From contig JAPEVF010000135.1 of assembly GCA_029747585.1 (NCBI GenBank), positions 30,252 to 94,251 of the forward strand: a stretch of 64,000 nucleotides of DNA. Direction: 5' to 3'. Of the stretch, positions 1-10,980 are shown in pieces. This stretch comes from Pleurotus djamor. Taxonomy: Eukaryota > Basidiomycota > Agaricomycetes > Agaricales > Pleurotaceae. The number at the start of each line of letters is the position of its first letter. Within the stretch, counting starts at the first letter, position 1. The translations under genes and the position numbers were made by a program. The notes beneath the pieces are model-generated. The model was not told where the DNA came from. It saw only the letters and a program-made list of their open reading frames with translations, and made no database searches.

Positions 1-574
1 GTATTCGCTCTTTTGTACCCTTTGCGGTGAGGTGGAAGAAGCGGCAGCAGTCGCCAAGAAAGAACCTTGACGATCTTGATGGTATACATGGAGGCACCCC
101 CAGGAACGACGGCCCGTTCCGTGACAAGTCGACTGAGAGCCTGGCACCAGTTGTATCTAGGCGAGCACCATCTCTGTAGCTTCGATGTATGATCTAAGAG
201 GGAGGGAGAAGCGTGGTCAGTGGCGCTTAAGCGATGACCATTGAAGTCCAATGCGTCGCAAGACTGATTTCGTGCGCCCGTCCGTTAACGTTGAACGTAT
301 GTACTTGGAAGTAAGCACCTGAATAATACGACTGACCGTGAGAACTGTGCATCCCACGATCACTGAGGGCATTTGCCTGATTCCAAAACCAAAACTCCAC
401 GTACAGTAAGTACAAAGGTCCCAAAAGCGCTCCTAGCATGAAAACTAGAACGTCAGTGTTCCGGACGATATACTTTCCATCTATGCGTTGGGCACCTTCT
501 CGGTATCTAGGCTGGGCCCTGGGCAGGACGTCAGGGAATTCCAAATCGGAGATAGAGGCACCAAGTCTTATATT
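1..574. other. no confident gene; downstream flank of first F-box-like gene
   Basis: I see no supported gene here. A minus-strand open frame at 227-544 (105 codons) has one hydrophobic stretch but no homologue I recognise and no intron signals, and it lies just 3' of the F-box-like gene, so it may be chance. Positions 333-361 carry an orphan copy of the CGTGAGAAC...TCCCACGATC element found upstream of the F-box-like genes, suggesting a deleted or displaced family member. Confidence 0.4.
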
Positions 575-1773
575 CTACTCTAACACGCTCAATGAACGGG
601 GTGTCTCTAAGATACGTGAAAGCTCATCCTCGGATGGCCAAGTGCCCTGGAACGTTGGAATGTGCATGCGGGTAGATCGACCATCACGGCGATAGCGAGT
701 AAACTCGTAGTAGGCATTGCTTTGCAGATCAAGGACAAGAAGGGATGGGATGCTCTTGAACAGATTAGCGACGACTTTTACTGGCGAGAAATACAAAGGG
801 CTGGTGGAAAGTGAGAAGTACTTTAACTTCGTCAGTTTTGAGTGAGCTTCATTGGTCGTGAACAACCGAGGGAGGGATTTAATAGAACTGCTCTATATGA
901 TATCGTCAGCGCTTTGTTGGAAATCGTATGATGGGAATAAAAGCTCACAAACAGAGGACAGACTAAGCACTGAAGATTGGGCATATGGATGATGAAGTCG
1001 AAATAGCAGGAAAGAGATGGCTGCAACCAGATTTGGAAATGAGTTATTTTCGACAGAATTTGGTTGTCAGTTGGGCCATAAAGCGGGGTTGAATGGGTTG
1101 GGTGAAGGATTAGATGGGTGATAGGTCTGTCTGAGGCGAGGAAGGTCCATGCGACTGGGGAAGTGGCTCCGAGCTCTCGTAAATTAGGGAGGAGGGGGGG
1201 AGGAAGAAGGTCGATAGAGTCCGTGGACGGTAGTCCGAGGGACTGAATGGAAGGGTGTGACTTTGACAATTCCTCCAAGCTATGCGACTCCTTTGGGTAG
1301 CAGGAATGCCAGATGACGCTTTGTAGTTTGGGGGAGCACAAAGATTCCAGGATGGAGATACAGAGTTCATTATTGTCGCGATTAGAAAGGTGGAAGTATT
1401 CTAGGTTGATGAGTAGCGGGAGGATCTGCGCAACGATGGCGGCATTATTCGACGTTGGATCGGGGGCGTGCGAATCGAACGTAAAGCGGCGAACGAAGGG
1501 GGGTAGACGAACATTCTTTTCCTTTGATATTTGCTCGTAGAACCACTTGGTCCTTTTCAACAAGAGCAAACGGCAGTGAGATGCTCTCAGCTCGAGCGAA
1601 ACATCGTAGTAAAACCGTGGTTCAGCAAACGCGTGAAGGGTGCGACACGAAAGGAGTACGTTGAGGAGAGACCTTTTATCGTGGACGTCGATGAGGTTGA
1701 CGATATGGAGAAGCAGTTCATGCGGGAGTTGTCGAGTTCCGGCATTGACATAGAGGGAGAGAGAAGTCGCCAC
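575..1773 (-). CDS. F-box-like protein, start codon unresolved (copy F1)
   Basis: This is an F-box-like protein; the family usually recruits substrates to SCF ubiquitin ligases. Two exons, 1773-949 and 892-575, join in phase across a GTGAGC...TATAG intron, giving about 380 codons. The N-terminal block QLPHELLLHIVNLIDVHDK, then LLSCRTLHAFAEPRFY, matches an F-box helix set. The rest has leucine-rich segments (LPLLINLEYF, SPKLQSVIW, PNLRELG, MPNLQCLVC) and the family ending TWPSEDELSRIL. Compared with the copy at 22,419, one nucleotide is missing just after the expected ATG, near 1745, so that ATG is out of frame. I find no in-frame ATG ahead of the F-box. It may be a pseudogene, or the start may be in an unseen exon. 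The SCF role is inferred from family only. Confidence 0.6.
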
Positions 1774-2308
1774 CCATGATCCTCCAGTCTGATCGTGGGA
1801 TAAACAATTCGCATGGCCAACAATGCCTGTGATGCCTGTAAGTATTATACATCATCCATCCGAGATCTGGATGTAAATATTTTGAATGGCTCCGACTGCA
1901 TTTGCGATGCTGTGAAAACAGCGAGATCCCACCCACCTTTGTTTAAGGTAGGGGGCTTCCCCCCAACATTTCGCGCGTAGAACGATTCCTTTTACTGATA
2001 CCGTTGCCTATGTAGGTCGAAATTCAAGATAACTTTGCGAGTTTTAGTGCCAGGGAGGGGGGAAACACGCACTTTTCCAAAAGGACGCGTTGAATTAGGG
2101 CTGCCCATCTTCATCGGTCATCCCCTCGATCCACAGATCGTCGAGATGTCGTGACAAGTAAACCATACGAGGGAACTGGTGAACTTGGAAGCAACCTTAC
2201 ATGAAGACTGGAGTACGTACTGACCGTGCGAACCATAGTTCCCACAATCAATTGGACACACCATCATTCCACCGTCCATCTGATCAAGCAGTACTTACAA
2301 GTTGAAGG
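1774..2308. promoter_or_regulatory. divergent intergenic region between two F-box-like genes
   Basis: This is a head-to-head promoter region. It holds one copy of the family element at each end: at 1790-1815 (minus, reading TTTATCCCACGATC) and at 2221-2250 (plus, reading CATAGTTCCCACAATC). Similar elements lie upstream of the F-box-like genes at 22.4, 28.1, 54.7 and 60.5 kb. Nothing else is recognised. Confidence 0.4.
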
Positions 2309-3482
2309 ATGTCGATGGAGGGTTCTTGGCTCCCTCGCGACCTTCTCCACTGTGTTGTTGACCACATCGACCTCAAAGACAAGTCTTCTCTCCTCAATGT
2401 GCTCGCTTCCTGTCGCACCCTCCGCGCTATCGTGGAGCCGCGCTTCTACCATAGCGCTGCGTTTACAATCAACGCGTCGCGCGACCATTTGCGCCTTGGA
2501 GAAAGGATCAAGGGGTTCTACGAGCAAATATCGAAAGATCATGCTCGTCTTGCCCCCTTCGTTCGCCAGTTTACATACGTCTCGGGTCGATCCAAAACAA
2601 TAACCGCTGATAACTCTCTCCTCATCAAAATCCTCCCATTACTGATCAACTTGGAATATTTTCGTTTCTCGAATTTCGACCTCGATGTCAATAATACCTG
2701 CGTCCTGAAATTTATCCGCTCCCAGAAACTCCAAACCGTCATCTGGGCCTGCTTGCTCAAGCAGGTTTGGAGGAGTTCTTACACTTGCACCCTTCAATTC
2801 GGCACCTCGAAGTACCATTCAAGGGTCACATTGACCCTCTTCCAACTCCATTTCTTCCTCATCTACGAGAACTCGTGGCCAGGCCAGAAGTCGCATGGAC
2901 TCTCCGCCCAGGCAGACATATAACCCACCTAAGGCTTCACACCGTTCGGTTTCAGTCACCTCGCCTTCCAACCAAGTACCAAGACCTGTCGAGTTTGACT
3001 CATTTCTCAATGTCGTCCCAAACATCCATTTTACGTTACTTCGACTTGATCAACCATATGCCCAATCTTCAATGCTTGGTGTGCTCTGTGCTGGTACGCT
3101 CCAATTTCCGTTATACAGCTTTGACCATATCAAGTATTGATGTGTAACTTTCAAGATAATCGGCATCCGCATTACAGAACTCCCTTCGTTGTTCGCTACC
3201 AATGATGCTCACTTGACGTTCCAGAGGTTAGCATACTTCTCGCTTGATACTGGCCGCCATTTGGACTCTCCCATCCCAATCCAAACCGTGTTTGATCTGT
3301 TCAAGGGTGTACCTTCACTCCGTGTCTTTGATCTGAAAGCCGATTACTCCTTGAACTTTACTCGGCATCGACATGATGGTCAATCCACTGTCTTGCCCCT
3401 CCCTATGTTCGAAGGCACTTGGCCATCCGACTATGAGCTCTCGCGCATTCTAAAAACACCCGTTCAAATCGTATCACAGTAG
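2309..3482 (+). pseudogene. F-box-like gene with internal frameshift (copy F2)
   Basis: This has the same architecture as the intact family member at 54,709-53,542: F-box (LPRDLLHCVVDHIDLKDK), leucine-rich body, one intron (GTACGC at 3094 to AAG at 3155) and a second exon 3156-3482 ending in TWPSDYELSRILKTP. At about 2755-2770 the sequence is 7-8 bases shorter than its paralogues between VIW and EEFLHLHPSIRHLEV. This shifts the frame, and the two halves of exon 1 lie in different frames. The deletion is longer than a homopolymer miscall, so I treat the copy as a pseudogene. The start is ATG 2309 or 2315. Confidence 0.7.
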
Positions 3483-4421
3483 AATGAAATACTCTATCAA
3501 TCACATCAAAATCACATCCCCGCTCTCAAGTTCCTTGACTTCTGCCCCTGGACCTGTACGAGCTCAAGGAACGATCCTTCGTCCGCCGGAGCAGCCGAAA
3601 TAACACCTGAATAGATTCCCTTATCATCCAGAATGCTTAAGATTCAGAATCCGAAGTCAAAAGCGCTGTCGCGGGCACCCGGCCTCGATGCACCCGAACT
3701 CCTCTCTATCTTGATCTGATTATGAGAAGAACATGCATGATTTTCCAGCAGCTCAGGTTGTCTGCCTGTCTGCAAGAGCCATCGCCGGGAAATTAGCACA
3801 AAGGTACTCACTTTTCCTCTCGACATTGTGCCCATTCTTCGTTGTTGGTATAGTCCCTTCTCTCTCTCTTTATAAAAACTTCCTCATAAGAGTAGATTTC
3901 CGCTCACTTCCTATATATAACACCATCAGATAGGACGATGTGGAAAGGCTCACCCCAAACTTTGACTGTCATCTTGGTCGTGTGTTATATCATCGCACGT
4001 TTGGTGAGATTCCGTCCCCTCCCCTTTGTACAGTGGCACCATGTCTTACACAGACCTTCCATCCTGGTAAGTTCCCAGAAGCCTAATGTTCAGTGTTTCA
4101 AACTCTCTTTGAATGTGTAACACTTGCAGTAGCTTGGATCGTATGAGCACCNGGTGCCTCTTAAGCTCGCTCTTTTTATACTTCGAAGAGGAAGCTCCGC
4201 CTAGGTGCTTCTCTATCCATCGCGATGGTCTGTTATCTAACTATGTCTACTCAGATGGAGGCCGATTCTCCGGTTGAAGCTATTGATATCAACCGTCTTT
4301 GCCGCTCTGAAGCCCAGGTGTTTGAGCTTATCTCGGCGATGCCCTCGCTTTCATCTACAGGCTGCGCGAAACATATAAAAGGGCAAGAGACAGACCTTGA
4401 TTTGTTTCCTCTCACAAAAAC
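3483..4421. other. intergenic, promoter of CMD-like copy C1 at its right end
   Basis: There is no supported gene. Short open frames at 3733-3933 and 3938-4120 contain hydrophobic stretches but have no conserved features I can name. The right end (about 4374-4388) has ATATAAAAGGGCAAGAG, the version of the family TATA-like box that precedes each CMD-like gene by about 35-50 bp. A single N lies at 4152. Confidence 0.35.
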
Positions 4422-5408
4422 ATGGACACACTCTCCCCTGCCGCCATTCAGGAACTCAAATCCCTCTACCCCACACCGACTGAGTCTTTGCGACTCCATC
4501 CAGGTTCGTGCACGACCACTCTGCGATAGTTCGACAGCTCTAATTGATTGGAATAGTCCTCGGGAATCCTTGGTACCTGGTTGCCGCCGTAGCCTTCAAT
4601 GCCGCTCGCAAACCAGAGGCGGTCATCTCCGTATACAAAGCTGTCCTCGAAGACCTCGAGAAGCATAGCGATAAGGATGTCAATATCGACGACCACGTTA
4701 CCCTCGTCAAAAGAATTCATGAAGCCTTGTTGAAGGCCAGTCTTATCAATGGCATCCCTCGAGTGAGTATTGACATCCTTCTTGTTCTCATCGTTTTCGA
4801 TTTATCAAGAATCTCTAAGACTGTAACAACAGCATCGCTATTAAACACCGTTGTTCCGAAGTCTATCTTGGAGAAGCTCTCTTCGCCCTTGCGGTAAGCC
4901 ATTTCCCTACTTACCCTACGTTCACGATTGACGCGTACATCATTTGCTAGAGATTTCGATCGACCTTTCTCGGATATAGCACTCCACGGTCGTCAATTTT
5001 TCAGTGAATTGTTTGGTGATGACGTTGGAGAAGGTCAAAGTCAATATCTTCTCAACACTTCTTCTCCGGACATCGGTTCGTAGGGTTATTGCTCTACTGT
5101 CTTTCTTGATCATGCTCAACCCCGTCTTCACAGGAATATTTACGGCCGCCTCCTATGGGTTGATTCTTGGTTATTCTTCCGTCTTATCCTTGCTTGAGAC
5201 GTCATACATCCATCTTGCCGCCAACATCTTGGATGATTCCCCCAGGGTAGTGTATTGGTTCTATCTTGCTGCTCAGCAGCACGGTGCGACCATTGAAGAG
5301 ACCAAAGCCATCCGGGACATGGCACTGAAAGTGGCCTCGCTCTCAAACATCACGTTACAAGAGAAAGTTCCCGAGGTTGTCGCGAAAGAATTGCTTCAGA
5401 TATATTAG
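4422..5408 (+). CDS. AhpD/carboxymuconolactone decarboxylase-like protein (copy C1)
   Basis: Five exons splice cleanly in phase: 4422-4503, 4557-4762, 4820-4893, 4951-5075 and 5134-5408, giving 253 aa. The product starts MDTLSPAAIQELKSLYP and then has NPWYLVAAVAFNAAR, HVTLVKRIHEALLKASLINGIPR, RPFSDIALHGRQFF, YGLILGYSSVLSLLETSYIHLAA and KAIRDMALKVASLSNI. The helical layout, with GxPR in the middle and a late LETSY...P(R/K)...A(I/V)R block, resembles fungal proteins annotated as carboxymuconolactone decarboxylase-like. I do not see the usual catalytic CxxC or ExxWH residues, so activity is uncertain. No targeting signal is apparent. It is the first of nine copies here, with a tandem neighbour at 6,047. 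Family assignment is from pattern memory; exon structure is directly visible. Confidence 0.7.
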
Positions 5409-6046
5409 TCTTTTACTGTGTGTTGAGTCCATCGTCGAATTATTTTAGAGCAAGGTGGAAGGAGCGTGAGAATGTCGACCAAACGATTAGGGCAGTTTTG
5501 GCTTATCCCTCCTCGTCCTCAACGCCATCAGTGATTCGTGAATTTTATCCTGACTTCATCTGATACTGGGATGTTATCTTCACTTCAAAGTACATGAACA
5601 ATGCCTAATACCCGCCTACGGTCCAAGGTCTCAGACGTCTGGACCCATGATGCGTCCCGGTCAGTCCTAATCGAATTTCCGGACCGCTCTGAGTCAAGCC
5701 TCCGCACTCACAACCACTCAGTCATGGAGGTTCTCAACATTCTTCCAACAAAGCCTTGGATCCTAAGCTCTTGAGCTTGAAGCATGAGGATACACGGAAC
5801 TTCTTTGACTCAGCCTCTTCTTCCATCGAACTCTCTTCTCATGGGGCCGGGGCTATGACCGATGTTCCCTTTTCCATCAGGCTTACTATCGTCCTTGATA
5901 TGATTTTGATAATGGTGGTTATCGCCGCTCTTTGCCTTGAGTTTGTTCCAAAGTGTGATTTCTCCTTACTAAAAACATGGCTGAGGGAACAGATAAAAGG
6001 GTAGAGCAAGAGAGACTTCCACTGTTCAATCATACGAAGAATAACT
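5409..6046. other. intergenic between CMD-like copies C1 and C2
   Basis: There is no supported gene. It contains the 3' flank of C1 and the promoter of C2. At 5991-6001 the sequence AGATAAAAGGG is the TATA-like box, 46-56 bp before the C2 start codon. The open frame 5756-6004 has one hydrophobic stretch and is probably fortuitous. Confidence 0.35.
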
Positions 6047-7078
6047 ATGGAAAAAGTCTCCTCTGCCGCCATCCAGCAGCTCAAATCTCTCTATCCATCC
6101 ACAGCTGAGTCCATGTGTCTCCATCCAGGTTCGTATTTCTCATAGTCCTAGAGTATGATTAGTGTTTCTTCTGACCGTTTTTGTAACCAGTCCTGGATAA
6201 TCCATGGTATTTGGTCGCAGCTGTGGCCTTCAACGCCGCTCGCCAGCCTGAAAGCGTCCTATCCGTTTACAAATTCGTTCTGGAAGACCTCAGAACGCAC
6301 TACAACAACGTCGTCGATGACGCTGACCATGTTTCCCTTGTCAAAAAAATCCAAGAAGCCTTGTTGAAGACAAGCATTACCAATGGCATCCCTCGGGTAA
6401 TTAATGGCATCCTTTCCTCTCTCCGATCCAAGTCCATTGATGACCAGATGTCTATCTAGACAGTAACGACGATATTGCTATTAAATAGTATCGTACCAAA
6501 GGCGATCCTCGAAACGCTCTCTCAAACACCCTTGCGGTAAGACATCCTCATCAAACACCCTCATTTTGAGGTCAGATTACCTATGATTTATGCGTATACT
6601 TTTTGGCAGGGATTTCGATAGGTCCTTCTCGGACCTCGCATCACACGGCAGTCAGTTTCTTAGTGAAACATTTGGTGAGGTCGAGGGAGCCCAAGCTCAA
6701 GGCCTTATCAAGTCATCGACTCCAGATATCGGTTCGTAGCCATGTCCTCACGGGCCTTCGGTCTTTTCGTTCAATTTTCGTTGGGTGTAATTTTTACTTG
6801 TCTTTCTAGGGATGTTTACAAACGTCTCCTATGGTCTGATCCTCGGCTACTCCTCCGTCGTGTCTTTACTCGAGACGTCGTACATCTTCATTGCCGCAAG
6901 CATTTTGGATGAGTTTCCAAGACAAGCGCGTTGGTATTATCTAGCCGCAGTGCGACAAGGATCTACCATTGACCAGATCAAAGCCGTTCGAGAAATGGCA
7001 CTCAAGGTGGCTTCGCTCTCGAATATCACGCTCCGCGAGAAAGTACCGGAGGTCGTTGCGACAGAGTTGCTGCGATGA
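6047..7078 (+). CDS. AhpD/carboxymuconolactone decarboxylase-like protein (copy C2)
   Basis: This is a tandem paralogue of C1 in the same orientation with the same five-exon plan. Exon 1 is 6047-6128, exon 2 is 6191-6396, and the last exon follows the CTAG acceptor near 6810 and ends at the TGA at 7078. Key blocks are NPWYLVAAVAFNAARQPES, HVSLVKKIQEALLKTSITNGIPR, DRSFSDLASHGSQFLSETFGEVEGAQAQ, YGLILGYSSVVSLLETSYIFIAASILDEFPRQ and KAVREMALKVASLSNITL. All five exons are open and in phase, so it appears intact. Function is as uncertain as for C1. Confidence 0.7.
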
Positions 7079-8487
7079 CGTATCTTCGGTCCTCTCCTCG
7101 CTCAAATATATCCTCTTCATCCCAATGTTAGGGTATTGTGATTAATCTGGTTTCATTGGAGATGACCGGGACGGCTAGACCACGACGCATGTGCGAAGTG
7201 AACTATGAAGTATGGTTTGAGTGGGCTCTGGGTGAAAAGGTTGATGTGGATTTAAGTTTCGTTTTCCTAAGCCCTCGATGAAAGGTGGCCAAAAGCGGAC
7301 TCAAAATCGAATCTCTTGGATCGATGGCTCTCACACGTATTCGATACGCGCATCACTGTAGCAGATAAGAGCCTTTGATGGCCAGTGGCCAGTGGCCCAG
7401 TCCACTGGGCAAGATTTCTCGACGAGTTCGGAATTTCTACCCAACTTGTCGATTTAAACATATGATGAGTCAATCCTAATAGAAATCACAACGTTCTTAA
7501 AAATTCTCAGAGGAGAGATCTGTTCCTAGAGTATGGTGATTGGGAGTCTATCCGGAGTGCGATACTACAAGTGTCGGCGTCACCAACTGAGCGGATACGA
7601 CGCCAAAAGTTGCGTTCGATCCGACTGACACACGGAAATTTTTATCTGATCCACGACAAGGCTACCCAAGACATCTTGCTCTGCCCAACTGCCAATGAAC
7701 GTTCGTAGCCATCATTCATGTGTATACCTTGTTGAGAAAATCTCTAAAACGCCTAAACAACCACGGCCAAATCGATATATGTACGTTGATGGATCGAATT
7801 TATTTCCTCCATTGCAACAATGATGCGTAAAACTACAAATGTACAATAAACGTTGAGCCAAGGAAATCATGCTATATGTGAGGGGGTCCGAGACAGAGAG
7901 GTAAAGAGACGAGGGCAGATGAGAGAGAAATTGTGTATGTGACTGTAGGCAGAGGTAGGAACGGAAATGATAAAAATGAAACGACAAGTATAACGAGAAA
8001 GAGCTCGCAGGCCAACAACCTAACGAAGAAGGGGTGCGTAAAGCTCTAAGAAAAAAGGGGGATAGTGGAGTGGATAGATGAGGGAGACTAGGTGAATGAG
8101 TAGCGTGATTGGGGAGGGGATAGGATACTGAGGGATAGATAGTACGAGCCATGCAAGAAAAAGAAACCCATGAAATAAAAATAATCAAACTTCGGTGTGT
8201 GTGGGAGGAAAAGGGCTAGACCCAAGCCCAGAGCACCCACGAAGGCCGAATGTTTTAGAGTGCAACCAAGAAAACGTGGGGCTCCTGGACTATTCTGGCC
8301 TGATAACGATGTCTGAGCCGAGAACGATGGAGGCGGTGTGCCATGCGAGATGCAAGTCGTGTAATATGCCGGGGGTCATCGAGGGTGGTGGTGGGGAAAA
8401 TACAAATAAAAAAGTCATTATGGGCATCACCGTGACCGTCGTGTCACATCGATTTTATTATCCAAATAAGAAACCAAATTTCATAAA
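7079..8487. other. intergenic, no supported gene
   Basis: Minus-strand frame 7712-8188 and plus-strand frame 8195-8722 are open, but their composition is low complexity or Ser/Leu-rich and shows no domain. The second overlaps antisense to the probable last exon of the CBM21 gene. This is probably 3' flanking sequence of the convergent genes C2 and the CBM21 gene. Confidence 0.4.
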
Positions 8488-10941
8488 TCAAGCCGCGATC
8501 GGGGTGGGCGAACGAGATCCAGGGGTAGGCGTCCTGATAGCGATAGGCGTTGCGGACCCGCTCCGACATACGATAGCGTCATCACTATTTGATCGTGTCG
8601 TCAAGGGGGGAGAGTTGAAAATACTGTTCAACCCGTATATTCGTGGGGATTGGGTGGTAAAGATGTCGTCGATGCTGGAAACGCTCGCAGAGCGGGCAGG
8701 GAGGTTATCCACTCCCGTGTAAAAGCAAAATCTGAGAGTAGGCAGAGTAATTATTAATAACAATTTCCACAAAGAGAGACGAAAACGACGTACTTATCAA
8801 TTAACTGGTGGTAATCAACGGGCGCGCCGGCTGGGGAGGTGGTAGTCTCTCCGAAGGGCCCTACTAACGAGTTAAAACTGNAAAGACTCCACAGGCGAAG
8901 GGGTAGAAGATCTTGATGAACCCGAGGAAGAGACGAACGTTGGCGTGGAGTCCTCGCTGTTGCTCGTCTGGATCCTCAGGCCCATGCGTGATGAGATATC
9001 AAGGCTAGCGGGCGCGGGCAGGGGTGAGCGTGGAAGGGAGGCATCAGTCGGAGGGAAGGATATGGATCTTGAGCTGGGCAATGCGATAGAAGATGATTGC
9101 GGTGAGCTGGGAGGCGTCATCTTCACAATCAAACCCTCCTTGGGCCCAATGTCAAAGTAACCTCCACGCTGGTGAATCCTAGAAGACCGTTGGTCCTTAC
9201 TGGGAACGGGGTTCATGACTGGGAATGGGATATTCTCCATCTCTCGGGTAGCAGAGTGATTACGAGGCGAACCGAGGATACGATAGCGTTCTTCGTCGGA
9301 GAGGTCGCGAGGAGAACCAAGCTCAGCCTTGGTCTTTGAAGAAGGGGCGAAGCCTTTCGTGGAGATCTTCTCAGGCCATGGAATCGAGCTGGCCGGCGCA
9401 GAAACTGAGGGGGTTGGGAGTGTAGTGCGAGTTTGCCGACGAGGGATGGGGTATGAGACGGTAGGCGACTTCCAAGGCGCTCGAAGGGACGAGCCCAGGT
9501 CATATCGGGACGCCAGAGAGGCACTCGTCTTGAATTCGAGGGGCTTATCGCTGTCCGATGATGAACTGGAGCTCGAATTTGATCTTGAGCCCGAGCGACG
9601 AGTGGGGGTCTTCAAGGAATTCTCCCGCGTTTTGGCAACTTTCTCCAACCGCGTCTTCAAATCAGCAACATCACTAGCGGACGAATCGTCGTCCTGGCGC
9701 TTAGACGGTCGCTTCGTGCTGAAGACGGCATGGTAGTTCTGGTGACTATTGTTATCCCAGATTTCCCTGCCGTCGGTGTTATATCGAAGAGCGAGGAGGA
9801 GCGTCTTGCCATCAATGCGAGCAAGAAGGTCATTGAGGCGGATGGAAAAAGTGAAGCGGTCGAAGTCGTTATTTATAGACTCGGAATACTTCCCCATGAC
9901 CTCACTCGTCGTTTGCCAGGCGTCGAAAGTGAATCGAACGGCTAGAAGTTTGTGATATGAAATATTGCGTAAGCGCACCCGACCTTCAATGCTAAGCATA
10001 TCCGAGGCGAGCTTAAGCTCCTCGAGCGCGACGTCGTGATTGGGATTGACCAAAAGAGGCATATTGGTAACCTTCATCGAGAGATGCCGGCGGGCGTTTC
10101 GTTCTTCAGAACTACCATAGATGAAGGAAGGGAAGTCGCTCTCAGTGCCGCTGGTGTCGTCAGTGGGACTTCCATCTCGAGAAACGGCAAGAGGCTTCTG
10201 CTCGGCCAAAAAGAGCTTAACGTGCTCTAGTTTAGCATCGAAATGGACGGCTTTGGGAGTGGTAGGCTCGCTTTTGCTCGGAGTTCGGCATGTGAAGATA
10301 GACAGGCTACCTCGGTCGGTGGATTTGGAGCGTTTCAAAGAAGATTTGACCAGCTGACCAGACTTCTTTCGTACCAGCTGCGCTTCGATAGCTGGCGGTA
10401 TGTGAAACGAGTCTGAGTCTAAAGAGGCGCCTGGGAGACCGTCGATACGAGTGTCAGATAGAGTTCGGTTCTTCAAACCATCAAGGTTGATGCGGAGCGG
10501 CACGCCTGGTTGGTAGATAAGTGGCTTATCTGATGATGTAGAAGATGACGCGCGCGGGGTATCGTCTCGTTCTGAAACCGGTAATGGCGGTTGGCTATTC
10601 GAAGAATTGAAGAGAGCAGCAGCCGGAGTGGGAGCTGAAAGCTCTGGCGGACATAGGGTGGGAAGGACAGGTGCTGACTTTCTGCTCTTTTTCACGCGAG
10701 GGATGGAACCGCCAGGCGCGCTTGACATACCGAGGGAAAAGTTTTCCGTGGAGGTTTTCGCGGATTCCCTACTAGGCGACGGACCATGGATCACCACTTT
10801 GATTGGTGAAGATGAGCGTGGTGGCGTGACAGAGGAAGGAGCAGGGACCGTAGTGGCACGAGTGGCTGCCCTGCGCGGGATGAGAGGTAGAGGGGCACTC
10901 GCCAAATTTGAAGCCAGAGAGTAAGTTGGCGTCGAAGACAT
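8488..10941 (-). CDS. CBM21-containing glycogen-targeting subunit of protein phosphatase 1 (Gac1/PPP1R3-like)
   Basis: This protein probably targets type-1 phosphatase to glycogen. I place the start at the ATG at 10941 (MSSTPTYSLASNL); the open frame reaches 10980. The N-terminal third is Ser/Pro-rich and disordered. A PP1-docking RVxF-type motif, KAVHF, lies near 10,250. It is followed by a CBM21-like domain (about 10,070-9,720) with LEELKLASDMLSIEGRVRL, KLLAVRFTFDAWQTTSEV, DRFTFSIRL and REIWDNNSHQNYHAVF. The long frame stops at 8872, but the N at 8881 disturbs it. Removing one base there opens SFNSLVGPFGETTTSPAGAP, which runs to YHQLIDK, and a GTACGT...TCAG intron then leads to FCFYTGVDNLP and a Ser/Pro-rich end at 8488. 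I therefore place the true end at 8488 by inference. Confidence 0.75.
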
Positions 10942-10980
10942 TCTGATATGGGAGGAAGTAGCAGAAATAGTGGCGATCAT

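Noticed and set aside
227..544. Minus-strand frame with one hydrophobic segment
   Set aside because: A single short hydrophobic stretch, no homologue recognised, and it sits in the 3' flank of F1.
8195..8722. 175-codon plus-strand open frame
   Set aside because: It is antisense to the probable last exon of the CBM21 gene, has mixed composition and shows no domain. Likely a shadow.
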